63,917 nt of DNA from JAPLKX01 sp035530195. GTDB lineage: Bacteria; Hydrogenedentota; Hydrogenedentia; Hydrogenedentales; SLHB01. Below are positions 1 to 8,572 of the stretch, piece after piece. How positions within the stretch are numbered: position 1 is the stretch's first letter; the number at the start of each line of letters is the position of its first letter. Position numbers and translations under genes: made by a program. The stretch spans positions 1 through 63,917 of the forward strand of contig DATKVG010000187.1 of assembly GCA_035530195.1 (NCBI GenBank), in the 5' to 3' direction. The notes under the pieces were generated by a model. The model was not told the DNA's origin. It was given only the letters and a program-made list of their open reading frames with translations, and ran no database searches.

Positions 1-1
1 G

Positions 2-1786
2 GCTGCACGAGGCACTTTACTCACAGCTGCATCTCTTGCTACTCAAGATTTTTATACTCGCAGTCAAATAACACCCTTACAACTGTCATGCTGCAGTCGC
101 TTAAAATGGCTTGAATTAGAGTTAGGACGTCTCGGTGAAGCAATTGCGTGGTACGAGCTTGATCGCGTTCTTTCAAACGTGATTAGAGACTATCCGGATA
201 AGCCAGACTGGGTAGACTATGATGTTGAACAATTTGATGCCATTCTTGCCATTGAAATTCTAAAGACCGAACTCACACAATTGCCATGTCTAGTGCAAGC
301 CCCTGATGCCTTGAAAGAAAGGGGGTTGCTGATTTCGTCTGCTGCAGCTCTGTTTGCTCTTGGGCATGATGCAACCTTGCCACCAGAATTGTGCTTTGAG
401 GAGGATGAGGACATTGAGTCCTTCTTCTCTCGGCTGCTTGCTCAACCCGGTTCCAGCGAGATTTCTTGCACTCCGACTTTTGGTGACGAGACTGTAACTA
501 GAATGACCTCTCACATTCTTGGATGCAACTTCACGCTTTGCTGTCCTTATACTTCTCCGTACGTCGAGTTAGGAGAGACAATCTTGGCTGCATTGGAGAG
601 TGTAATGGCAACGGGCTTGGTAGACAGCATTATGGCTCGAGAACCAATTGTAACTCTAGAAATCATTGGCAACAACAAGATTCAGTGGTGGAATTTCAGT
701 TTTAGCGATGAAAATGGCAGACACCATTGTCAGATTACGTGCGGCAGGTTTGATCCTAATTCTTTGACAATCCAGGAACAAGGAGCACTGAAGGAGAAAT
801 TGAGAGATCTGCTTTTTCATTTACTGTCACGGGCGTTCCTGCTTGGAAAAGATCTAGAACAATCACTTGTACGATTATTTGGAGAAGACCTGGCGCTGGA
901 GCGTTCGCTAGGTTTTACAGGCAGTTTTGTCGTCACCGGGAACGTCCTTGGGAAGATGCAAAAGCGTAAAATCAGCGAAATAGGGAAAGATAGCCACAAG
1001 TATGAAGTGAAGCGTGTGAGCGCGTGGAAACCCTCATTCGGAAATGCCGAAGAGGGCTCTCAAGACAAGGCTAAGCCATTGACAATCGCAAAGGGACCGG
1101 CCCCCGCAGACATTTTTGATTCTGCAAAAATGAAGCATTCAGATGTAACGACAGTATCTCTTATTAGGGAAGTCCTATGGAATAAAGCCGGTTGGAACGG
1201 AACAGCATTTTTGATCGCGCCAGATAGTCCCATTCCACCTATTATGGCTCTCCTTTTCTCAGATAAGGAGGTCGCGAAGAAGATATTTATGAATTTGAAG
1301 AAGGAGTTGGGACCTGTTGATGACCAGGAATTGCTTAGAGTCAGTATCATTAGAGGGATTAGCAGCAGCAATCAGAATGCCTACCGGGTAGTCATCGGCG
1401 CTAATCCTACTTCTGGCCTTGTCAAAGAAAAGCTTGCCTTCTTCGTTTACCGCCTACAAACAATGGAGCCAGCCTCTGATGACAACTTGAAGCGCTTTAT
1501 TTCACGGTATGAGCGTGTGGGGAGCTATGGCCTGACCTATGCGTGGCGACAAAGCCAGAAGAAACAGGGAAGGCTTTTTGAATTAGACTGGGACACCATC
1601 ATCGCAAAAAGGGAGTTGAACATCCGTGATGCCTGGACCATTGACATTTATGATATTGATGGTGTAGGCATTCAATGTGACGACACACCGATTGTACCGG
1701 AAGGCGTGCTAGAGGCGCCGGTCACAGAATTGCTGTTAAAGAAGAAGGAGCGAGTCAAGCAAACGCCTGAAGAATCGGGGAGATAG
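2..1786 (+). CDS. Unknown protein, 5' end outside window
   Basis: The reading frame is open back to base 2, so the GTG at 179 is only the first in-window candidate and the gene is truncated by the window edge; 594 codons are visible. I do not recognise the family. The first ~100 visible residues look helical and TPR-like (for example RLGEAIAWYELDRVL, a typical TPR helix pattern). The middle (about residues 140-300) looks mixed alpha/beta, and the C-terminus is basic (LLLKKKERVKQ). No signal peptide can be judged. Base composition is visibly more AT-rich and less codon-biased than every later gene, which suggests recent acquisition. It stands alone: a long repeat array follows and the next gene is on the opposite strand. 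Confidence 0.7.
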   Translation, partial: AARGTLLTAASLATQDFYTRSQITPLQLSCCSRLKWLELELGRLGEAIAWYELDRVLSNVIRDYPDKPDWVDYDVEQFDAILAIEILKTELTQLPCLVQAPDALKERGLLISSAAALFALGHDATLPPELCFEEDEDIESFFSRLLAQPGSSEISCTPTFGDETVTRMTSHILGCNFTLCCPYTSPYVELGETILAALESVMATGLVDSIMAREPIVTLEIIGNNKIQWWNFSFSDENGRHHCQITCGRFDPNSLTIQEQGALKEKLRDLLFHLLSRAFLLGKDLEQSLVRLFGEDLALERSLGFTGSFVVTGNVLGKMQKRKISEIGKDSHKYEVKRVSAWKPSFGNAEEGSQDKAKPLTIAKGPAPADIFDSAKMKHSDVTTVSLIREVLWNKAGWNGTAFLIAPDSPIPPIMALLFSDKEVAKKIFMNLKKELGPVDDQELLRVSIIRGISSSNQNAYRVVIGANPTSGLVKEKLAFFVYRLQTMEPASDDNLKRFISRYERVGSYGLTYAWRQSQKKQGRLFELDWDTIIAKRELNIRDAWTIDIYDIDGVGIQCDDTPIVPEGVLEAPVTELLLKKKERVKQTPEESGR

Positions 1787-1950
1787 CCGCAGGGAAGATC
1801 CTTTGGGAGAAAGCGGGCGAAAAGGGGGGCGAAAACCGGGACATCCACCTATTTCGAGGAGCGGCAGACCCCGTAGTTTGCCGCACCCGTAGTTGGCTCG
1901 CACATTATTCCATAAACGGGGGCTCGCCTTGGATGGACTCGACGGTGAAC

Positions 1951-2230
1951 GGTGGCCGGTGGCCGGTGGCCGGTGGGCGGAGAAGAGGATTGACGATTTG
2001 CGATTGACGATTGTCGATTGAAGGGAACGACCGATGAGATTGACGATTGTCGATTTGCGATTGTCGATTGAAGGAAACGACCGATGAGATTGACGATTGT
2101 CGATTTGCGATTGTCGATTGAAGGGAACGAGAGATGAGATTGACGATTTGCGATTGACGATTGTTGATTGAAGGAAACGATAAACAGGGTGGACGGTGGT
2201 CGGTGGGCGGTGGTCGGAAAAGAGGATTGA
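1951..2230. repeat. Heptad repeat array with 50-bp higher-order unit
   Basis: Bases 1951-1980 are GGTGGCC-type 7-mers. About 1987-2175 consist of 7-mers GATTGAC, GATTGTC, GATTTGC and GATTGAA. These are organised into a 50-bp unit whose GAGAT start recurs at 2036, 2086 and 2136; each unit ends in a GGGAACGACCGAT-like spacer. GGTGGAC/GGTGGTC 7-mers follow at 2190-2216. The rest of the gap between 1787 and 2394 holds no gene I can support. Confidence 0.9.
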
Positions 2231-2394
2231 CCATTGAAGGGAACGACAGAGGGGATTGTAATAATGGGCGGTGGGTAACCGGTGTCCGCGTTTATGGGCG
2301 CTAAGCATTGGACGAGGTTTTGGGAACTACACCTTTGGGACAGTGAACCTCTGTGGAGCGCGAATCACTGGGGTTTCAGCGAGAACGTCCGCGT

Positions 2395-3378
2395 TTACTG
2401 TGGGGAACCGCCGCCGGCCACGTCGTTCAGGAACCGAAACAGTTCGCTGCGGGTAGAAAAGACGAGTGTGCTGTCCTCACCGATGACGGTCTTGTAGGTC
2501 TCCATGGTTTTTACGAATTCGTAGAGTTTGCGCGTATCGGGGGTCTGGTCGTAGGCCCGTGCGTAGATTTCCGTGGCGGTTGCGTCAGCCGCGCCACGGA
2601 TCTCCTGGACCTTCCGGTATGATTCGGACTCGATGACGCTGAGGTCGCCTTCTTTGTCGCCGAGTATTTTGGCGGCCTCGCCTTCCCCTTCGGACCGGAA
2701 CCTCGACGCGATCTGCTGGCGCTCGGAGATCATACGTTCGTAGATCTTGTCCACGACGCTGGGGTTGTAGTTGATGCGCTTGAATCGGATGTCGAGCAAT
2801 TCGATGCCGAACTCGGCGAGCTTGCCTTTGGCGGCTTCTTTGATCTCCTGTTCGATCATCTTGCGGCCTTTACGAATGGGTTGGAGCACGCCGATCTGGC
2901 CCCCGCCTTGGGCGATCTCCTCGAGCGTATCGTCGCGCGTGGGCTCGCGGTCTTTTGTCGTTCGAATGACTTCGATCAGGTCGTGCTTGGCGATAGCGTT
3001 GCGCGTCTCGCTACCAAGAATATCGTCAAGCCTTGACTGTGCGCTACGTTCGTCGCGCAGCCTGCGGAAAAACTCGAGGGGCTGGGTGATGCGCCAGCGT
3101 CCGAACGTATCGACCGAGATGTAAAGCTTGTCTCTTGTCGGCATTTCGGTGCGCTGGCCGTCCCACTCGAGAATTTGCTTGTCGATCCGGTTGATCTCCT
3201 GGACAAAGGGCAGCTTCAAATGAAGGCCGGCCTCGGTGACCGGTTCGCCAACCGGTTTTCCGAACTGGGTGATGATCACTTGTTCGGTTTCCTGGATGCT
3301 GTAGAACGCACCCGACAGCACCAGCAGCGCGGCGATGACGATGAGGAGACCCGCCCCGAGGATAAGTTGCGTTCGCAT
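2395..3378 (-). CDS. hflC: HflC, protease modulator (SPFH/band 7 family)
   Basis: 327 aa. One N-terminal membrane anchor (about residues 5-27), then an SPFH/band-7 domain beginning around YSIQETEQVIITQFGKPVGE, followed by a long charged helical region typical of HflC (ERMISERQQIASRFRSEGEGEAAKI). HflC pairs with HflK to form a large periplasm-facing membrane complex that modulates the FtsH protease; that role is family knowledge. The ATG overlaps the stop of hflK in TAATG, so the two are translationally coupled, with hflK first. Length fits the family. Confidence 0.93.
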   Translation of the reverse strand: MRTQLILGAGLLIVIAALLVLSGAFYSIQETEQVIITQFGKPVGEPVTEAGLHLKLPFVQEINRIDKQILEWDGQRTEMPTRDKLYISVDTFGRWRITQPLEFFRRLRDERSAQSRLDDILGSETRNAIAKHDLIEVIRTTKDREPTRDDTLEEIAQGGGQIGVLQPIRKGRKMIEQEIKEAAKGKLAEFGIELLDIRFKRINYNPSVVDKIYERMISERQQIASRFRSEGEGEAAKILGDKEGDLSVIESESYRKVQEIRGAADATATEIYARAYDQTPDTRKLYEFVKTMETYKTVIGEDSTLVFSTRSELFRFLNDVAGGGSPQ

Positions 3379-4376
3379 TAGCGCGTCCCTTCCATTGCGA
3401 TTCCTTCGCCGTTTCCGAGGTTGAGCAGGGGCAGCAGGCCCTTCACGCTCTCGTCGATGATCACTTTCTTCCGGACCAGTGGCAGTACCTCGCCCATGGT
3501 TTCCAGGTAGATGCGCAGCTTGGTGACCTCGGGCGCTTTGAGATACTCGAAGAGGAGGGCGTTGAACGCGGCCACGTCGCCCTCGGCTTCGTTGATGCGT
3601 TTCTGCGCGTAACCTTCCGCGGCGCGGATTTTCTGTTCGGCTTCGCCTTTCGCCTTCGGAATCGCCTTGTTGTATTCGCCGTTGGCGATATTAATGGCGC
3701 TTTCTTTCTCCTGCTGGGCCTGGTTTACCTCGTTGAACGACGCCTGGACCTTCTCCGGGGGATTCACGTTCTTCAGTTGCACCTGATCGATCTTGATCCC
3801 CATCTCATACTCGGCCACAAGTGTCTGGAGTTTCAGCAGCGCCTCGGCTTCGATCTCCTGGCGGCCAATCGTAATGACCTCGTCGACCGTGCGGTCCCCG
3901 ACCACTTCGCGCATGACGCTCTCCGACGCGTCGCGCAGGGTCGCGTCCGCATTGCGGACTTTGAAAAGGTAGTCTTTGGGTTGTTCGATTCGGTACTGGA
4001 TGACCCATTCCACGAGGCAGGCGTTCAGGTCGCCTGTAACCATCGCCTTCGTGTCCTCCCACTCATCCGGCGTGGTGGACTGCCAGGGGTTCCTGGCTTC
4101 GGTCGTGCCGAAGCCGAACTCCTGTTTCAACTGCCGCCTGACCGGCACCACCTTAACGCGGTCGACCCCGAGCGGCATCTTGAAATGAAGCCCAGGGGCC
4201 ACCGTCTTGCTGAACCGGCCGAAACGCAGGACCACGCCCTCGGATTCCGCCGCGACGGTGTAGACGGTCGTCCAAGCCACGAATGCCAGGAACACCACTA
4301 CGACCACCGGGACGATCAACTTGATCGGGGGCAACTGAAGCGTCTGTCCCTCGATTCTGATTGGTTCGAGTCTCAT
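3378..4376 (-). CDS. hflK: HflK, FtsH-modulating SPFH protein
   Basis: 332 aa. One hydrophobic N-terminal segment (about residues 18-42) is followed by a band-7 domain starting near VAAESEGVVLRFGRF. The C-terminal helical part carries the alternating alanine/charged pattern of HflK (NIANGEYNKAIPKAKGEAEQ). It lacks the Gly/Pro-rich N-terminal cytoplasmic extension of enterobacterial HflK, as in many other phyla. It is the first gene of the hflK-hflC pair, whose stop/start overlap by one base. The 463-bp gap upstream (4377-4839) contains no gene or clear repeat that I can see and is the likely promoter region. Confidence 0.92.
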   Translation of the reverse strand: MRLEPIRIEGQTLQLPPIKLIVPVVVVVFLAFVAWTTVYTVAAESEGVVLRFGRFSKTVAPGLHFKMPLGVDRVKVVPVRRQLKQEFGFGTTEARNPWQSTTPDEWEDTKAMVTGDLNACLVEWVIQYRIEQPKDYLFKVRNADATLRDASESVMREVVGDRTVDEVITIGRQEIEAEALLKLQTLVAEYEMGIKIDQVQLKNVNPPEKVQASFNEVNQAQQEKESAINIANGEYNKAIPKAKGEAEQKIRAAEGYAQKRINEAEGDVAAFNALLFEYLKAPEVTKLRIYLETMGEVLPLVRKKVIIDESVKGLLPLLNLGNGEGIAMEGTR

Positions 4377-4839
4377 TTTCTATCCATCCCACGCGGCGAA
4401 CCTTGCCGGCCCGTCCGCTGACATGACGCCCCGATTATCGTATGAGTCGAGATTTCGAAAATAAAGTTGCTTACACCCATCGTGAGCAGGTCTTCCACCA
4501 TCATAAGCGCAAAGACCGGTTATGTCAACACCGATATTCACTACATTGACTGGAGATGGGAAGTGCCAATCCCATAAACCGGGTGTTTACTGGTCAACCG
4601 GCACCCCCGAAACAGAGTGTGCGTTTGTGCACGACCAACAGTATCGTTGGCACGCGTAGTGCCGGCACACGATTACGCCGCCGCCAGCCGGTGCGGCAAG
4701 TGAAACGGACAAAACCGCGTGTGCAACAGGCCTGCTATGCCGCCCGTGACACTTTTTCACCAGCCCCACAGCCACCTATTTTTGAAGTCTCGTTTCTAAG
4801 AAAACGCCATTTCGACGAAGCCGGCGTTATGTACGACCA

Positions 4840-5388
4840 TCATTTCACTGCGGTGTTGCCTTCGGCGTCCTGGTATTTCTGGCCGGGTTTCATGACGGCG
4901 ACCCGGGCCTGGTGGAACGCGTCTTGGATGGTGGCGGTTGCGCCCCTGATTTTGCTCACTTTGACGATGCCTTCGTAGATGGTCCACCGGTCGTTGTTTT
5001 CGTTGAGGACGAGCATGGCGTTGCGATTGCGCTCTCGACCCGAGGTGGCTTTTGTGTACTCTTTCGAGCCCATGATTTTCACGAGCCCGTTTTTGTCTTC
5101 GCGGCCGAACCCCGAGTCCAGAAACTCGTTCAGCAACTCGACCCTGGCCGCTCGCATCCGGACAGCCTGCACAATCGGCTCGGAGCTGACCACGATGCCG
5201 TCGCGGTCTTTTACGGCGGGTTCGCGGTTCCCTTCCTGGACGGCCTGCTCGATTTCGAGCGCCACCGCATTGAGCGAATCCGCCGGCAGTTTCGTATAGT
5301 CCGGCTTGCCGTGCAGGAACGGGTTCGAAATCGAGATACATCCGGCAACCAGCACCACCGCCAACGATGCCACAAAAAGCTTTTTCAC
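4840..5388 (-). CDS. Lipoprotein with DUF1318/YdbL-like C-terminus
   Basis: 182 aa from a GTG start preceded by GGGAGAC. The N-terminus is a lipoprotein signal, MKKLFVASLAVVLVAGC, with lipobox VAGC and the lipidated Cys at residue 17, so the product should be anchored to a membrane. The C-terminal third (DRWTIYEGIVKVSK, then VMKPGQKYQDAEG) resembles the end of DUF1318 (YdbL) proteins, which have W/LYE and PG-W/Y-Q elements. The function of that family is unknown. The gene stands between hflK and the diguanylate cyclase and is separated from the latter by a 229-bp composite repeat. Confidence 0.72.
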   Translation of the reverse strand: MKKLFVASLAVVLVAGCISISNPFLHGKPDYTKLPADSLNAVALEIEQAVQEGNREPAVKDRDGIVVSSEPIVQAVRMRAARVELLNEFLDSGFGREDKNGLVKIMGSKEYTKATSGRERNRNAMLVLNENNDRWTIYEGIVKVSKIRGATATIQDAFHQARVAVMKPGQKYQDAEGNTAVK

Positions 5389-5424
5389 GTAACGTCTCCC
5401 CGTGCGGCCAAAGCCGCATGATAA

Positions 5425-5600
5425 TCAGAATTCAGGAGTCAGGAGTCAGAATGCGCGAAAAGCGGGGACAGACACGCTTTTTCCCAAAATGCCGGAAAAA
5501 AGCGAGTCCGTCCCCGTTTTTCGGGAATACGGTTCAGTCTTGTATGGAAATTCAGTGTTCAACATTCTGAATTCTGACTCCTGACTCCTGAATTCTGAAT
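5425..5600. repeat. Composite: inverted heptad arrays flanking a REP-like palindrome
   Basis: Heptads TCAGAAT/TCAGGAG occupy 5425-5452. Their reverse complements ATTCTGA/CTCCTGA occupy 5564-5598. Between them, 5456-5523 is a hairpin with arms built on GGGGACAGACACGC and its near-complement GCGAGTCCGTCCCC. The whole block is therefore an inverted repeat about 175 bp long, lying between the lipoprotein start (5388) and the cyclase stop (5618). Confidence 0.85.
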
Positions 5601-5617
5601 TGAAACGCGCACCGGGC

Positions 5618-7231
5618 TCAGCCCACGGCGACGCGGTTTTTCCCTTCTCTCTTGGCGCGGTAAAGGGCGCCGTCGGCAACACGCAACAGCGCCTCGCAGT
5701 CCGGCATTGATTCCCGGTCGAACACCGCCACCCCAATGCTCACTGCAACGGCAGATGGGTTCGCCACACCCTCGAACGGCCAATGGCAGATCTCTCTCCG
5801 CACGCGCTCGGCCTCGGCGGTCGCGCCCTCGAGTCCCGTCTGTGGCATGATCACCACGAACTCCTCTCCGCCGCACCGCGCCACGATATCGCTCTTCCGG
5901 GTAGTCTGCAACGTGCAGGCGGCCACGCCCCGCAACACGGCGTCGCCCAGCAGGTGGCCGTAGGTGTCGTTAAATCCCTTGAAGTTGTCCACGTCGAGGA
6001 TCATGCACGACAGCGGCAGCGAATAACGCCGGGCGCGCTCGAACTCTTCCTCCATCCGCTGGCGAAAGTACCGGTGGTTGTACAGCCCCGTCAGCCCGTC
6101 CGTTATGGCCAAAACTTCGAGCCGCTCGTTCGCCTTCTGGATGCTTTCAAAGAGGTGCGCGCGTTCGAGCGCGTTCGCGGCGGCCTCGGCGACGATTTCG
6201 CAGAAACTGATCTCACGCAGCGAGAACGTCCCTTTCCGCCGCGCCGCGCGCAGCAGGAACGAACCCACGTTCTGGTCGAACAACACCACCGGGATCACGA
6301 TCACCGACTGGATTTCCGCCTTCGCGATGTCCTGGAAGAACGGGCGGGTAAGCGGGTCCCTGCGCGTGTCGTTGATGATGACCTTCTGCCGCGTCTCCAT
6401 GGACCTGCGCAGTTCGGGATATTTCCGGAGATCGATGGCGAGGTCCGTGACCGACTCGTCCTCATGCGACGCCAGCACGTGACCGCGCTGATCCCCGCCC
6501 CAGACCCGAACGACGCTGCACCGGTCCATCCGCACCGCCCGCGCAATCTGCTCGACGAACACGTACAGGATGTCGTGAGCCCGCCGTTCCGCCGACACGG
6601 CCTTCAAGATGCTCAGCACACTGAACAGGTCGTCCTTGTCCATGGCGGCATCGCGATGGCGCAACGTCAACTGGCGCGCCAGCAGCGCCATCAGCCGCGT
6701 TGAACACGCGAGCGTCGTGTCTCCGGCCCCCTCGCCGGCTTCGGACAACTGAAGTGTTTCCGGCAGGTCCGCCTGATCGAGCAGGTATTGCGCAATCTTG
6801 ACCGTATGATCCCGCTGCGGGCTCCAAAAGCCATGGAACCATGCCGGCCCCTGCTCGCAAACCAGCCCCAGGCTCAGCCGCGACGACACCACTACGACAA
6901 ACAGGTCGTTCTCCCCGATCGCGTCGCTGTATGGGCTCGTCGCAACATTCTCACAGCCCGCCCACGCATCCGGGGAAGGCCCGAAAACCACCACCCGATC
7001 CGCCGCCGCCCGCGCACCGTCCACCGCATCCACCTGCATCGCCGTCTGCGAATCGACAAACAAGAAAAAGCGTTCGCCGCCCTCGCTGACCGCCGTGCGC
7101 GCTATCTCGCTTGCGATCAAATAAAACAGTGCAAAATCCTCTACCGGCACCAGCGCATCGACCGGCTGCGATTCCGCACGCGCCACATCCTGAAGGCGCG
7201 ATACCAGCGATTCCGTGTTGTTAGCGGCCAA
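5618..7231 (-). CDS. Diguanylate cyclase with sensory and GAF domains
   Basis: 537 aa. Residues ~1-180 are an N-terminal region that may be a DICT-like sensory domain (low certainty). Residues ~215-375 fit a GAF domain, and ~385-537 form a GGDEF domain. The signature is present as GGEEF (RCGGEEFVVIMP). An intact inhibitory-site motif RKSD lies exactly five residues upstream, so product inhibition by c-di-GMP is expected. No transmembrane segment is visible, so it is probably cytosolic. The start given is a TTG with a weak upstream site and could be wrong. The protein should make c-di-GMP from GTP in response to an unknown ligand. Confidence 0.88.
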   Translation of the reverse strand: MAANNTESLVSRLQDVARAESQPVDALVPVEDFALFYLIASEIARTAVSEGGERFFLFVDSQTAMQVDAVDGARAAADRVVVFGPSPDAWAGCENVATSPYSDAIGENDLFVVVVSSRLSLGLVCEQGPAWFHGFWSPQRDHTVKIAQYLLDQADLPETLQLSEAGEGAGDTTLACSTRLMALLARQLTLRHRDAAMDKDDLFSVLSILKAVSAERRAHDILYVFVEQIARAVRMDRCSVVRVWGGDQRGHVLASHEDESVTDLAIDLRKYPELRRSMETRQKVIINDTRRDPLTRPFFQDIAKAEIQSVIVIPVVLFDQNVGSFLLRAARRKGTFSLREISFCEIVAEAAANALERAHLFESIQKANERLEVLAITDGLTGLYNHRYFRQRMEEEFERARRYSLPLSCMILDVDNFKGFNDTYGHLLGDAVLRGVAACTLQTTRKSDIVARCGGEEFVVIMPQTGLEGATAEAERVRREICHWPFEGVANPSAVAVSIGVAVFDRESMPDCEALLRVADGALYRAKREGKNRVAVG

Positions 7232-7263
7232 CCGTCTTCTCCCCCGCCGGATTGCGGCTTGTG

Positions 7264-7316
7264 GCGCAGGCGTCCCGCCTGCACTTCTTCATTGTGGCGC
7301 AGGCGTCTCGCCTGCA
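7264..7316. repeat. Two GCAGGCG palindromes
   Basis: GCGCAGGCGTCCCGCCTGC at 7264 and GCGCAGGCGTCTCGCCTGC at 7296 are two near-identical hairpins 32 bp apart. The second lies inside the last codons of the L,D-transpeptidase gene and the first just after its stop (7289). A third copy is at 27075-27095. Confidence 0.85.
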
Positions 7317-8572
7317 CTTTCCTCTGCCTGCGTCTGCGGCGCAGACGCGGGCAGAGCCGGCTCTTTGCCCGAGTATGATTGCACAATTTCGACGGGCGTC
7401 GCACGCACCACCAGATCGTACAACTCCTCGATGTCCGCCGGCAACAATCGCACACACCCGTTGGACGAATAAAGGCCGACGGTTTCGGGCCGGATTGTGC
7501 CGTGAATGCCCAGATCCGTCGGCAATCCTTGCTGGTCAGGCACCAGCGGCATCCACCGCGTACCCAACTCGTTCCGGGGGTCGCCGTAAAGGATCGGCCC
7601 CACTCCCGGTTTATGCCACGTCGGATTCTTTTCCTTATTACCGATCTTGAACGTCCCCAGCGTGGTTTCATGGCCGGGTTGTCCAAGCCCAACCGTATAC
7701 TGCTTGAAAATCCCCTCTTTGTCCAGCAGAAACAACCGGCATTGGGCCCGCTCGATGACGATTCGGAAGTCTTTGGGCGTGTACTTGATCTGCTGGTTCA
7801 GGTTAAGCACGGCGTCTTCGGAGATACCGTTTGCCCGCAGCAGCAGCCCCTGCGTCGTGTTCAGGCTGTTGCCGATGCTCGTGATGCTGTCCCCGCGCTG
7901 AACGCTGTACACCTTGCTTTCCGGCGTCCTCATCGGGGAAAAAATCAGGTTGACATTAACGCTCCCCAGCGCATCGACCGCCTCGGCCCACTCCCGGCTG
8001 TTCCACGCGGCGTCCTTCACGCCATTCCGGTACAGATCGCGCGCACCCAGCAGGTCATTCTGCCGCTCGGCCTTCCGGCCAAGACCCGTCAGCGCCGGCG
8101 CCCGAAGTTCCGGCGGCGCGCTGTTACGGACCACTTCGAAAACGTCCCCCGCCTCCGCCAGTTTACCCGCATCTTCCAACGCCCGCCCATAGGCCACCGC
8201 CACCCGCGCGTATTCCGGGCTCGCTGAAAACCGTTTAACACCCGCCTCCAACAACGCCAGATTTTCAGCCGATTTCCCCTGGATGCGGTTCAATTTCGCC
8301 AGCAGCACCGTGGCCTGCGGGGCCGTAATCAAGTCGCGGCCTTCCGCTACCGGCTCCAGCACTTTCCGCGCCTCGGTCAGATTGCCCTGGTCGTACAATT
8401 CCTGCGCCTTGGCCAGGCTGTCCAACCCCGCGCCAGAGCTTTCCAGGCTCAGTGCCCCCAGGTTCACGTAGTCCTTCAGGTAACTCGCACCTACGACCGC
8501 ACCCCCGAGCAAAACCACCGCAAAAAAAACTTTCGGCAAACTTACTTCTTTTGATTTTTTCTTTTTTAACAT
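7289..8572 (-). CDS. L,D-transpeptidase (YkuD) with TPR-like and LysM regions
   Basis: 427 aa. A membrane anchor (about residues 11-30) is followed by a helical TPR-like stretch (~50-200), a LysM-like segment (VYSVQRGDSITSIGNSL, ~222-265) and a YkuD catalytic domain (~270-395). The catalytic motif reads HGTIRPETVGLYSSNGCVR, with the expected His and Cys. Such enzymes form 3-3 or lipoprotein-peptidoglycan crosslinks in the periplasm (family knowledge). The ATG follows directly after the TAG of the upstream kinase gene, so the two are one transcription unit. The last nine residues (SAGETPAPQ) are encoded by a mobile-type palindrome. Confidence 0.9.
   Translation of the reverse strand: MLKKKKSKEVSLPKVFFAVVLLGGAVVGASYLKDYVNLGALSLESSGAGLDSLAKAQELYDQGNLTEARKVLEPVAEGRDLITAPQATVLLAKLNRIQGKSAENLALLEAGVKRFSASPEYARVAVAYGRALEDAGKLAEAGDVFEVVRNSAPPELRAPALTGLGRKAERQNDLLGARDLYRNGVKDAAWNSREWAEAVDALGSVNVNLIFSPMRTPESKVYSVQRGDSITSIGNSLNTTQGLLLRANGISEDAVLNLNQQIKYTPKDFRIVIERAQCRLFLLDKEGIFKQYTVGLGQPGHETTLGTFKIGNKEKNPTWHKPGVGPILYGDPRNELGTRWMPLVPDQQGLPTDLGIHGTIRPETVGLYSSNGCVRLLPADIEELYDLVVRATPVEIVQSYSGKEPALPASAPQTQAEESAGETPAPQ

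Noticed and set aside
1986..2185. Possible CRISPR array from regularly spaced 50-bp units
   Set aside because: Repeats are continuous 7-mers; the spacer-like parts are also near identical, and no cas genes are visible.
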